DNA of 64,000 nt, taken from NCBI GenBank assembly GCA_947646735.1, contig CANTFK010000968.1, forward strand, positions 62,001-126,000, given 5' to 3'. This document shows, one piece after another, positions 44,783 to 55,239 of this stretch. The DNA comes from Peronospora farinosa. Its lineage: Eukaryota; Oomycota; Peronosporomycetes; Peronosporales; Peronosporaceae. The translations under genes and the position numbers were made by a program. A model generated the notes under the pieces. That model searched no databases and was not told where the DNA came from. It saw only the letters and a program-made list of their open reading frames with translations. Every line of letters begins with the position of its first letter. Positions within the stretch are counted from its first letter, which is position 1.

Positions 44783-45540
44783 GATGAGACATAAGGTTGT
44801 TTTTTTAATCTGTACAACAAACTTTTATAAATATGAGGTTGTGGAGTTTTAAGCGGTGTTGACGCTTTGGCGAATACTGTACGCTGGCCAAAAAATGTAC
44901 GACCAAGTCGACAAGTATCACTTACCTGCTTTACCGTTGTTCTGAGGCAGTAAAGCGCATCGAGCAGGTCCAAAAATTGCACCATATTCCAATATTTTTT
45001 GCTCCGATGACAATCTTCGCAATAAAACGTGTCTAAATGAATTTCATGGTGAATGGGACTGCCGGCATCGAATATTCGAGCAATTTCTCGATAAAAACAC
45101 AGCTTTTACCTTTTCAGCTTACAAATATCCGACATAAGGGGTTGTACATTTCCTAAAGCGCCTGAATTGTTAGCATATGCATTGCTGTGTTATGGTTACA
45201 CTTGTTGATATTACACTGCTAAATGCATGTCGGACAGGCGAATGGCGTTACAGGATACGAATATGATAGGCGGCTAATAAATGTGCTGGAAACAAGTGAT
45301 AAGAGAAACGGCTGTCAGATCTTTGCATTTGTGTACAAGCACGGTTCCAAGTAGGACATAATGAAGGTTAGGCCAGACCGAAAAATATGGATGGACGTGA
45401 GAACAGGAACGGCAAAATAGCTAGCGTAGATAGAGAGTCGTAAAAGGGAAACAGTAGCAGGTTAGGCCAAGCAGAACACAGAATCAATTTTACCCTCATC
45501 TAACCACTACTAACTATTTCCTATAGGTTCTGAGCCCAAT
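44783..45540. other. Intergenic, possible decayed 5' LTR of the Copia element
   Basis: No gene. The stretch next to 45540 should hold the 5' LTR and leader of the Copia element, but no matching LTR was found elsewhere in the window to confirm it. Confidence 0.35.
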
Positions 45541-45726
45541 GGCTGGATCGAACGATATCAAGGCAAAACCGGCAACAGCAGGCCACGCAAGGCCTCGCCA
45601 GCACGCGCAGTTAGTGTGTCGCGCGCCGTAGGCGTCATCGAAGACAAGCCAGCTTACGCAAGGAGCTCGGCCTTGACGACAAGATTCTCGCGGCCCGGTC
45701 CGCCGTGACCGATCGTCTGTCAAAAC

Positions 45727-46952
45727 TGTGGCGAAGCGAAAAAGAGAATTTGGCAAAGTATGATCTCATATTTTCGGTTAAGTCCGAAATGGTCAATCTT
45801 GATGAATCGCGATCCAGCAGAAGTTTCGAGACGTTGCAAATGGAATGTAAAACAGTGAATGGTGGAGTTCGCAATTCTATGTGGGGTCAAATATGGCCTA
45901 GAAACTACGCAATTGCGTCTCCGGTAATTTTTCGATGGAGATCCGCGTGAACGCGATCGCTAAGAAGGAGTTGGTACATCCACGTATGTGGAAGACGGTC
46001 TGGTGTGGATCACGTCGCTATGGAACACTGGAATGAGGTGGACATGACATGTCATATAGATGGACCATTTCACATGATCCGAGGAACGGTGAAGAGGACA
46101 AGTCGTGATCCGGCGGACCGCGATCCGATAATAATTATTAGTACCGCGATCCGATACTAAAATAGTACTGCGATCCGATACTAAAATAAGTACTGCGATC
46201 TGATACTAAAATAAGTACCGCATCTGATACTAAATAATAGTACCGCGATCCGATACAAAAATGGTATTAGATCCAATCGAGGTAGCGATCCAGATCGCGG
46301 CGATATTGGAGTGGACCACATTTCAAGATCTGAGTTTTTCCGAAAGGGTAATGCATGGCAATAGATCCTGAGCTACAGATAGTCAAGATCATAGGTTTTG
46401 GTATTTGATTGGTAAGCATTAAACAGAGTTTAATTTTCTTCTAAGTACACGTGTCGACTTCTCTATTTGGGGCAGGATATTTGGCCTCCCGACGCCGAGA
46501 ATATCGACTCAAGTGCACCCTGGATTGTTTTGGCCAGGTGAAGGAGTTATCAAAACAACAACTCAACTGCGATCGGATGCAGATATAACAAGTAAGGGCA
46601 ATGAAAGCAAGTGCAGGACGGATCAAGTGGTCAGAAGGTTCTGCTCAAGTGGCCAGAAGATTCAAGCTTCGCCTTATTGGACTATTGGGATCTATCGGTA
46701 CGATCAACAAACAAGTACTCGGTAGATCTTGTGAAGATTTCCACAAGATCACCAAACCCCCTATCCCTAACCCTATAGGATCAACATCAACTCAAGTCCA
46801 CCAAGAAGAGAGCAATCCGCCCTGCCGACGGGTACACAAGGTGAGGAAGGCTTTATACACGGAATCGGGGTACCCCCTCCGTTAGTCGGTCGTCCGGGCG
46901 CTAGTGGAGAGTTGGAATTGCATCAGCAATTTGCGAATCCCACTCCACCACA
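45727..46952 (+). mobile_element. Solo LTR 1 (1226 bp, target duplication AAAC)
   Basis: The element starts TGTGGCGAAGC and ends CCACCACA, with short inverted ends TGTGG/CCACA. It is flanked on both sides by AAAC (45723-45726 and 46953-46956). Its first ~720 bp and last ~100 bp are nearly identical to the element at 50261-51512; a middle part (about 46455-46860) is clearly diverged. It contains a 25-bp minisatellite. It has no open reading frame of note, as expected of an LTR. Confidence 0.88.
46118..46260. repeat. ~25-bp minisatellite in solo LTR 1
   Basis: About five to six degenerate copies of a unit resembling GTACCGCGATCCGATACTAA followed by AATA. The same array is present at 50652-50797 in the second LTR. 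Confidence 0.85.
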
Positions 46953-48715
46953 AAACTGGAGTCTTCTCAGCGCTTTCGCGACGAAGATGAGCGGATGCTC
47001 CGCGCAATTGAGAGCGGTATGTTCACCTCAGCGCTTGCGCTAACATGCGCGGCCAACCGATGACGATCGACGCGCTCGACTCGCCCGAGCAGAATCCAGC
47101 GGTCCCTCAGACGCGCGCACGCACGATAGACGCTGGCGACTCGATGTTTGCATCTCTGGCACTGACGCGTGGGAAAGTGCCGCCTCAGCATCGCACAACA
47201 ACTCGTGCAGCGGCTTCTGCGACGTACACCGCGGCAGGGAGCGAGTACTACGGGATGCCGAGCACAAGTCAGCGCAAGCTGTCGATTTGGAAGTACAACG
47301 GAACCGAGCTGTACAAGGGTCTCGGCAGCGGCTTCTGTGACTGGGTACGAACATACCTGCGCGCATTGAACCTCGCAAAAGCGTCGTGCGGCTTCGCGCG
47401 GACAGACGGCAAGGCCGACCTCCTCGGCCACTTCCTGGTCGGAACCGCAGGGAGGTACTACCACAAACAGGTGGAAACTTGGTGGGTCGATCAGCTGACG
47501 CTTGAGCACGTGATGACGTAGCTCCACCCGACCTTCAAGACAACGATCACAGCATCTCAGGCAATGAAGCTGTTTATGCAGAAGAAGGGCACGAAGCTAA
47601 CCTGTGCCGAGCACTTCCTGTACATGGTCGCGACCAGCGACGCTCGCGGTGGCGCAGACTCTTCTGTGCTCGACAACATAGTTCACACGCGTCGCCGGAG
47701 CGGATGAACGTCATGCGTGAAAAGTAAGACTCAACGAGAGTCGACTACCTGCGGCACACGGAGGAACTCGCGCACTTCGCTCAGTCGATTATGCTCGGCA
47801 GTGACGCAGTCGGACGCGAAGTCGTTGTGGCTCACGTCGAGAAGAAGCGCCTGAACACGCGGACGTGTTTCCGGTGCGGCAGGACGGGAACACGTAGACG
47901 AATGCAAGGTTAGAGTCGTGCACGACGACGAAGCGAGCGACATGAACGACGGGAGCAGCATGGTACTTGAAAGGACTGAGAAGACACCCAAAGGTCGCAC
48001 CGAGCAGCTCAAGGGAAAGAAGTAGAAGAGATCGCGCAAAAAAGGCCTGATGCGAGCGGCACGGACCACAAGGCGTCGGCTGCAGGCAGCGCTATCGGCT
48101 TTGGGCTCGCAGTGAACGACGTTGTCGGTATCGAACGAGGCGATTTGAATCTCGATAGCGCAGCGATTCGGCACCTCGTGAGCGACAAGTCACTGCTTTG
48201 TAACTCTACAGCTTGCAGCCATAAGATCGTCAGATCGTCATTTTCGATGGAGAGACGCTGCGATTTACGCGCGTAGGCAGCGTGCATATCAAGGTCTTCG
48301 CGCGCGGCGCTGAGGCGATGGTGACACTCACGCAAGCGTACCTCGCGCCGTTTCTGGCAAAGAACTTCGTGTTCTACGAAAAGCTGGAACGTAAAAGGCT
48401 TCGATCTCGTGTACGACGACGACAAGCGCGCGCTGGCTCGACGGAGCGACGGTGCAGTCGTCGCGATTAACAGTAACGTTCTTTACGTCGAGACGACGGT
48501 GACGCGTGGGCGGTACAGAGCTGGCGACGCAATCATTTCTGCGCTCGGAGCGCACGCGGAGAAAACGGTTGCAAGTAGGCACGCTTTTGCACTTCCATCA
48601 GCGACTCGGTCACTTTGCGTTCAACACAATCGAGCGCATGGACCGTGACCCCGCATCCGTCATCCGACTGGTCAGCAACAAGCGCATGGCATGTGTGTCG
48701 TGCCTCGAGGGCAAA

Positions 48716-48829
48716 TCACATTTACGAGGGTGAGTCACATTGCACACCCAAGTAGGTAGCACGTACTCTTTTGAACCTGACCATTAAGTATTCGATACTA
48801 AACGAACCGTATAACTTTGAGCCCGTTAC
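48716..48829 (-). mobile_element. Truncated Gypsy LTR end
   Basis: Read on the minus strand it starts TGTAACGGGCTC at 48829 and resembles the first ~130 bp of the Gypsy 5' LTR at 59502-59370, including CTTGGGTG and CCCTCGTAAATGTGA near the end. A hairpin stem (TAAGTAT/ATACTAA) is present in both. It breaks off at 48716 where the Copia sequence begins. Confidence 0.65.
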
Positions 48830-48878
48830 ACCATCCCCCTCTTTAAGACGATTTTTGTAAAACATCGAAAAAGAGACG

Positions 48879-50235
48879 ATGCCGCCGAAACGTGGAAAGG
48901 CTGATGGGTCGCCTACAAAGGCGCACATGCAGACCAACACAAAGTGCACGCGCCGCGATAACTCGCAGCCGTCGATAAGTGTCTCTGTGACAACGCCGAC
49001 ATCTAATGTCAGCTTGTCAGTAGAGAACACTGGTCCATCCCACTATGGTGCGGATGATGACCTGTATCTTACTGGTGACTACAATGAGAGCACGCCATCG
49101 CCATAATCCCAAAGTGGTGATGAGCACAGTGCTTTGATGGGCCATATGTACCCATCCTTTATGGCACCAACCTTCAGAAAACTTCCATGCTTCCTGACAG
49201 CGAGGGTGATGCCTCGTCGTCTGCGCCAAGGGGCGCAGCGACCATAACTGAGCGCGCTTCTCTGAAAGAAATATCCGCGACTCAACAGCAGGTCGACGAT
49301 TCGAAATTGTCCGCCCCTGTTAACCCTACGCCTGCAGTATTGACAATCCACAACGGAGAGTCAATCTCAGGTGAGGGTGAGGTAAAAGCTCCTTCGACTA
49401 CACAGTCGGCCATATTAGAACACCGTAGCGAGGGCGGCTACATGAGTAATGGTTTGCCAGTAATTCCACGACTATCCAAGTGGTCACAATGGAGTGAAAT
49501 AGTGCGACGCTTTTACAGCGTGCCACTATTGACGATAATAAACGTTTTAGCGACTTTCCATCATGGAAAAGGCAGGGAAAAGCACGAGGTCGTGCTTTCC
49601 CTATCCCCTTTATGTTGCGTTCGAATGAAACAACTGGCGAATACGAGGCAGAACTCCTGTGCCGTGTTACACCACATGCAAATGCAGTGAAACAGGAGTT
49701 GCAGCGAATTAGCTTCGCTATGATGCGTGCGAGTGAAATATTGGGTGGTAATATACTCCCAACTCCTTATCGTCACGCTGACCCTGCTAGTCCATCAGGA
49801 CCTAGCAGAGCGAGTGCAGCTGGTGCTTCTTCTCGTAAGCAGCCATCAGACCAGGCACGTCGATATGCAACGCGTCGATCGGTTTTCAAGAGTCGAAACC
49901 CTTCGAATATTCTTCCCATTGGACAACGATCTGAAGCTTTTGCTTCACATGGCGGTGGGCCAGCAACCTATCAACAAGGAAGCGTGTGTTTTCCACCCGC
50001 ATCCACCAACACAAGTGGTGCTCGACAGGAGCGGCGATTACTCCCCACTATTCGCGGCTGCCTATCCTGTTGTCGTTCAGTCCCAGGCGGAGATCGCTGC
50101 GCTGAAGAAAGAGGTGACGGACATCTCGAGTCAAGTCTCGCGACTGACTTTGGATCTACGAGATGTGAGTAGAAAGATCTTCAGGGGTATGAACGCCAGA
50201 AACTCCGTTTGGACCTATATGAGCGACTGGTGATG
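48879..50235 (+). pseudogene. Unidentified frameshifted reading frames, probable retroelement Gag
   Basis: Frames at 48879-49106 (starts MPPKRGKADGSPTKAH), 49187-49690, 49612-50172 and 49727-50233 appear to be pieces of one protein split by frameshifts. Composition is Ser/Thr/Pro/Ala-rich, with a late coiled-coil (SQAEIAALKKEVTDISSQV) at about 50080-50140. I do not recognise the family. Its position between two retroelement pieces and the coiled-coil suggest a Gag, but a captured host gene is equally possible. Confidence 0.4.
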
Positions 50236-50260
50236 AGAGACCCGCGTCCAAACGCGTAGT

Positions 50261-51512
50261 TGTGGCGAAGCGAAGGAGTGAATCTGGCGAAGTGTGATCG
50301 CATATTTTCGGTTAAGTCCGAAATGGCCAATATCGATGAATCGCGATCTCGCAGAAAGGTTTCGAGATGATGCAAATGGGATGTAAAACAGTGAATGGTG
50401 GAGTTCGCAGTTCTATGTGGGGTCAAATATGGCCTAGAAACTACGCAATTGCGTCTCCGGTAATTTTTCGATGGTGATCCGCGTGAACGCGATCGCTAAG
50501 AAGGAGTTGGTACATCCACGTATGTGGAAGACGGTCTGGTGTGGATCACGTCGCTATGGAACACTGGAATGAGGTGGACATGACATGTCATATAGATGAA
50601 CCATTTCACATGATCCGAGGAACGGTGAAGAGGACAAGTCGTGATCCGGCGGACCGCGATCCGATACTAATTATTAGTACCGCGATCCGATACTAAAATA
50701 GTACTGCGATCCGATACTAAAATAAGTACTGCGATCTGATACTAAAATAAGTACCGCATCTGATACTAAATAATAGTACCGCGATCCGATACAAAAATGG
50801 TATTAGATCCAATCGAGGTAGCGATCCAGATCGCGGCGATATTGGAGTGGACCACATTTCAAGATCTGATTTTTTCCGAAAGGGTAATGCATGGCAATAG
50901 ATCCTGAGCTACAGATAGTCAAGATCATAGGTTTTGGTATTTGATTGGTAAGCATTAAACAGAGTTTAATTTTCTTCTAAGTACACGTGCCGACTTCTCT
51001 TCCGGGCTGGATTCCTTGGCCTCCCGACGTCTCAAGGAAGTCTACCTACTACGCAAGTCATATCCCTGGATTGTTTGGCCAGAGATTGCAAGAATTCTCA
51101 ACAAACAATTCCCCCTGTGATTGGACGCAGCACAACAAGAAAAGGACAAGGTACAAGATCGCGAGATGGCTTAAGTGGTCAGAAGATCAAGTATATCAAG
51201 TGGATCAAGTATCTACATTTTTGGACAAGGCGATCTCAAGAGAGATCAGGGCGACTCAAATAGAGCACCCCAAGAACAACTGCGATCGTGTGAGGAATTC
51301 CACTCGATCGACCCCCACCTGTCTGTAACACAATCAAGTTCAACATCGACTCAAGCCTACCGAGAAGAGAGCAAACCGCCCTACCGACGGGTACACAAGG
51401 TGAGGAAGGCTATACACACGGAATTGGAGTACTTCCTCCGTTAGTCGGTCGTCCGGGCGCCAGTGGAGAGTTGGGATCGCATCAGCAATTTTGCGAATCC
51501 CACTCCACCACA
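50261..51512 (+). mobile_element. Solo LTR 2 (1252 bp, target duplication TAGT)
   Basis: Same family as solo LTR 1: starts TGTGGCGAAGC and ends CCACCACA. It is flanked by TAGT on both sides (50257-50260 and 51513-51516), different from the AAAC flanks of copy 1. The two copies are therefore separate insertions, not the two LTRs of one element. The central part (about 51000-51370) is not the same as in copy 1. Confidence 0.88.
50652..50797. repeat. ~25-bp minisatellite in solo LTR 2
   Basis: Near-identical array to 46118-46260; the first unit differs by a base (gatactaat versus gataataat). Confidence 0.85.
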
Positions 51513-51632
51513 TAGTCCTCCTCGATCACTTAGCCCTTTTTAATATCCATCATATATGGGAAGTCTTTTGGCTTCCCCGTCGCCTGATTGGCAACGACGC
51601 TTGACTCACAGTCGATTTCACCATCGGTCTCG

Positions 51633-52910
51633 TTAGACTGATGCAGATGTGTGATCTCTTGTGAATACACATATCGTTTCAGACGACTCACATAATTTAC
51701 GGGGTTCGTCTTCATATAAGGTGCTATAATTTAGGTCTTCAACCTCCTCGATCACCGTAAATGGCCCAATGAATCGGGGTAATATCTTATCAGTACCACC
51801 ATGTAGTACAGAAATTGCTTTTTTAGGTAGGGTAGCAGTACTTAATAGCACTTTGTCCCCAACATTAAAGTGTTCATTGTTTTTGCGACCATGCTGGTCC
51901 GCATATTGTTTTTGCTTGTCCTGTGCGCTTGCCATCGCGTCACGGACTTTACGTGTGATGGCTAATCGCTCATCCACAAAGCGCTGAGCTTCGCTCACGC
52001 TTTTAGCATCCAGCTTGCCTATGACACCACCAAGAGGTCTTTCATGGGTCGACGCTGTTGATAACACTATAGTGTCATCATCAAGGAGCGCTGGCGTTTC
52101 TTTCCATGCCTTTTCATTAACGCCTATGAATGTCGTGACCACTGCTAAACTAGCAGTGTCACTAGGGCAAGCTTGGCCCTCTTTGGCATTCGCATTGAGC
52201 GAAGTGAGGGGCACTCCCCCACTAAGACTCGGGCTGCGTACAAACGAGACTGGCGTTCGAGGATGACGCAGTCCGTTGATATCAAGCGGAGTTTCACCCG
52301 TACTGGCGTGAACACTGTTATTAATAGAGATCTCCACGAATGGCAATTGCTTTCTCCATTCTTTGGGAGTCGTTACTGTACGCAACACATCCGCCACGAC
52401 ATGATTCGCTCGTTCCGTTTGGACATCGGTCTGGGGATGATCAGCAGTTGACATGTGGAGCTTGCTACCCAGCAGCTCAAACACTAGTCGCCAAAAACCC
52501 GACGTAAATCGCGGATCCCGGTCCGATACTATGGACTCGGGCATCCCGTGTAGTCGATACACGTGATCAACAAAGAAAAGGGCAGCCTCTTTTCCTGAGA
52601 TCTTGGTGCTACATGGTGCCAAATGCACCATCTTGCTCAGTCTGTCTACAAAGACGACGAGCCCCGTCCTGCCGTTATGGTCAGGCAGTAAGCCAAACAT
52701 GAAGTCCAAACTGACCGACTTCCAACATTCAGTTGGAATCGGCAGTGGCTTCAGTGGCGCACTGCTAGAAGGTGCAGGCTTAATGCGCTGACACTCTTCG
52801 CAAGAGCTGTTATAATTAGCCACCCACCGATATTGGTGAGGCCACCAAAATTCCTCTGACACTCGTAAGAATGTCTTTTCACGGCCCAGATGTCCACTAA
52901 ATGCGCTCAT
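51633..52910 (-). CDS. Gypsy integrase
   Basis: A 425-residue open frame. The zinc-binding N-terminal part (HLGREKTFLRVSEEFWWP, then CEECQRIKP) is followed by the catalytic core with VSLDFMFGLLPD, VSDRDPRFTSGFW and HPQTDVQTERAN (the D, D and E of the DDE triad). After a variable Ser-rich region comes the GPY/F-type C-terminal motif (ILPRFIGPFTVIEEV). The integrase joins cDNA to the host chromosome. No chromodomain follows on this strand, unlike the plus-strand fragment at 55.6 kb. The start is taken from overlap with RNase H. Confidence 0.88.
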   Translation of the reverse strand: MSAFSGHLGREKTFLRVSEEFWWPHQYRWVANYNSSCEECQRIKPAPSSSAPLKPLPIPTECWKSVSLDFMFGLLPDHNGRTGLVVFVDRLSKMVHLAPCSTKISGKEAALFFVDHVYRLHGMPESIVSDRDPRFTSGFWRLVFELLGSKLHMSTADHPQTDVQTERANHVVADVLRTVTTPKEWRKQLPFVEISINNSVHASTGETPLDINGLRHPRTPVSFVRSPSLSGGVPLTSLNANAKEGQACPSDTASLAVVTTFIGVNEKAWKETPALLDDDTIVLSTASTHERPLGGVIGKLDAKSVSEAQRFVDERLAITRKVRDAMASAQDKQKQYADQHGRKNNEHFNVGDKVLLSTATLPKKAISVLHGGTDKILPRFIGPFTVIEEVEDLNYSTLYEDEPRKLCESSETICVFTRDHTSASV

Positions 52911-53671
52911 GGCGCATCATGGCACTCGTGAAGTATCATCAGCTTAAGCTCTGTGTCATGAGGGACATCGATTCTCAAGGGATCACAGGGTGAAAGTTGA
53001 TGCCATAGCAGGCCATCACTGTAACTAAAGCGATTTAACTTCGCTTTCAGGTGCGACGGAAGGGTAACCTTTCTTCCACCAAAATGATCCAACAGCAGGC
53101 GACAATGGTCGTCCTGACTGTAACACTCCTTGACATCGGAGGCCATTGAGCTCGTCACATGGTAGGCCTTCATGGATGCCAATGTTGACGACTCAACTTG
53201 TTCTTTCGCACGAGACACACATTCCTGGTGTATTGCCTCGAAGTCTGGTCTGCGCGATAACGCGTCAGCCAAGACATTCGACTTACCCGGCTTATATTCA
53301 ACTTTTAAATTAAATTCAGAGAAAAATGTTAGCCATCTCGCCATTCTCGGCGAGAGGTGCGGTGAATTTATAGCGGTCCGCAGTGATGCGTGATCCGTAT
53401 AAACCACAAAAGGTTCGGTGCCCAAGAGGTGCACCCAAAACTTCACAAGGGCATACTTAATTGAAAGTAGCTCCTTGTCATGCACAGGGTAACTCAGCTC
53501 TGCAGCTTTTAAAAGCCGAGAACGATAAGATATGACACGGTCAACGCCGCTGTCATCCTTCTGTATGAGCGCTCTGCCGATTGCAAAATTGCTTGCATCG
53601 CAGACGATGCTAAAAAGTTTATCCGCGTCTGGAAATGCCAAGACCGGTGCCTCGACAAGAGATTGCTTCAC
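52907..53671 (-). CDS. Gypsy RNase H domain
   Basis: The frame starts inside the connection to reverse transcriptase (SLVEAPVLAFPDADK) and contains FSIVCDASNFAIGRAL, the catalytic Glu/Asp segment SYPVHDKELLSIKYALVKF, TDHASLRTAI and FFSEFNLKVEYKPGKSNVLA. It overlaps the integrase frame by four bases, so pol is split into separate frames here. It removes the RNA strand during reverse transcription. Confidence 0.87.
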   Translation of the reverse strand: MKQSLVEAPVLAFPDADKLFSIVCDASNFAIGRALIQKDDSGVDRVISYRSRLLKAAELSYPVHDKELLSIKYALVKFWVHLLGTEPFVVYTDHASLRTAINSPHLSPRMARWLTFFSEFNLKVEYKPGKSNVLADALSRRPDFEAIHQECVSRAKEQVESSTLASMKAYHVTSSMASDVKECYSQDDHCRLLLDHFGGRKVTLPSHLKAKLNRFSYSDGLLWHQLSPCDPLRIDVPHDTELKLMILHECHDAP

Positions 53672-53836
53672 TGATGTGAACGCATCTTCTTGCTCCTTTG
53701 ACCAAGTTCATTCTGTATCCTTTTTCAAAAGATCAGACAATGGCTTAGTCTACTCCGCATAAGTCTTGCTGTACTTATGCAAGTAATTAGCGAGCCCAAG
53801 GAATTGGCGCAGATCCTTCACATTACGTGGGACTGG

Positions 53837-54601
53837 TCATTCCTTTACAGCCTTTACCTTTTCTGGGTCTGCTCGTACACCATGTGCACCTACGATGCAG
53901 CCCAGTACAGGTATCTCGGGAACCCCTATTACGCACTTTTGCAAGTTCACGTATAATTGGGCGTCACCCAGAGTCTGCAACACAGCGTCTAAATGATGCT
54001 TGTGCGACTCTATCGCGCTCAGACCGTCCTCCGCCCTACTATGCACGAATACATCGGCAAAGTAATGGGGCGCGTAGGCACGGTGCTGACGCATCACGTG
54101 AGCCAATACTCGGTTAAATGTTGCCGGAGCATTTTTCAACCCTTGTGGCATCACAAGCCACTCCCACAGCAAACCGCTTGGGGTGCTTACTGCCGTTTTG
54201 GCTACATCGGTATCTCTCATGAGAACCTGATAGTAGCCATCCTTCAGATCCAGCGCGGAAAAGATAGTTGACTTTCCCATGGAATTCAACAAAACATCTT
54301 TTCGCGGGATCGGCGTTTGAGCCGGAATGGTGGCCGTGTTCAGCTTATTATAAGCATGAACCACGCGCCATCCACCTGTTGCTTTACGCAAACAGAAGGT
54401 CGGGCTGCAGTGAGGCGACTTGCTCTCACGTACATGTCCCGCCTTGGCTCGCTTGTCGAAGAACTCATTGATGTAATCGACTTGTTCCTTCGGCAACGGC
54501 CATTGCCTGGTCACACAATACTTGGTGCCAGGCTCCAGGTCAATCTCGTGCCTGATGCCCCTATCGGCCGGTAGGCGGCTCGGCACTTCTTCTGGAAGCA
54601 A
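53837..54601 (-). pseudogene. Gypsy reverse transcriptase with altered YxDD motif
   Basis: The palm/fingers motifs are clear: EVPSRLPADRGIRHEIDL, SPHCSPTFCLRKATGGWR, STIFSALDLKDGYYQV and VMPQGLKNAPATFNRVLAHV. The active-site motif reads YFADVFVHS where the family has YxDD; the first of the two aspartates is Ala. This should abolish polymerase activity. The upstream linker ends in a different frame about 30 residues short, so a small deletion and frameshift join them badly. A stop or frameshift near 53830-53710 separates it from RNase H. Confidence 0.88.
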
Positions 54602-55220
54602 ATGGGCTGTCCTTCAAGGCATCCCAGCCTTGAGCAGCGAACCGTTTCTTTTTGTCGGTCTCCAAGACGCTCTCATCCATTGTGGATGAAGAGCAACAGT
54701 CCACCACGTTCTCTTCTGGAACTGGTGCGACTATCTCGTGGATCTTTCCTTCCTTTAGTTCGGACAGGAACAGATCCCACGTCATCTCCGAGAGATTTAC
54801 TATCTCCTCGTCAGATGCCAAGACAAGTTGGAGCACCTCAACTGAGGATGCCTCCGGCATTTTGTCTTCGACGGCCTCGAACAACTCGTTCGGAGGTCCG
54901 TCCTCTTGTACCGAGACTGATCCAAGGGTCAATCGTTTCGACGTGCCCTTGATCGTCTTAATACGTCTGGTGCTCGTTCTTCGAGTCACCACAACCTTTG
55001 ACCTGGAAGAAGGTGTCGTTGCTATCTCAGCCAACGCACTCCTTCCAACCGCACCAGGCCCATGGATCTGTGCCGGTTCTTGTGGCGCTTGCCTTCCTGT
55101 CAGCCCACCATCAGCTGCCACAGACTCTCGGCTCTGTGCAGGACTATTGGACGCATGACTACCTGTCATCGCCCCATTCACTACACCAGTCTTTTCGACC
55201 TGGGTAGGAACATGTGTCAC
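54561..55220 (-). pseudogene. Linker region N-terminal to Gypsy reverse transcriptase
   Basis: A 219-residue frame, low-complexity at its start and then acidic (DDxE-rich, EEIVNLSEMTWDLFLSELKEG), ending FAAQGWDALKDSPF just before the reverse transcriptase. Comparable linkers precede reverse transcriptase in oomycete Gypsy elements. Its start abuts the plus-strand fragment at about 55235. Confidence 0.65.
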
Positions 55221-55239
55221 CTGGCTTTACCGGATAATT

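Larger units (their letters stand above)
45541..48715 (+). mobile_element. Broken Copia (Ty1) element, gag to pre-integrase, with a nested solo LTR
   Basis: Removing the insert at 45727-46956 gives a continuous frame across the site (DRLSKLESSQRFRDEDERML). Downstream, the gag-like frame 47045-47521 has RKLSIWKYNGTELYKG and FLVGTAGRYYHKQ. A damaged CCHC knuckle (CFRCGRTG) lies at 47869, a protease-like stretch (AAIRHLVSDKSLLCNSTACS) at 48160, and a GAG-pre-integrase domain (LHFHQRLGHFAFNTIERM, CVSCLEGK) at about 48580-48715. Several stops and frameshifts divide it. The integrase core and reverse transcriptase are absent, because the element is cut at about 48716. Confidence 0.82.

Noticed and set aside
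46118..46260. CRISPR-like array
   Set aside because: The units are degenerate and contiguous with no unique spacers; they lie in an LTR of a eukaryote.
45727..51512. 5' and 3' LTR of one complete retrotransposon
   Set aside because: Each copy has its own target duplication (AAAC, TAGT), and the sequence outside copy 1 forms one frame across it.
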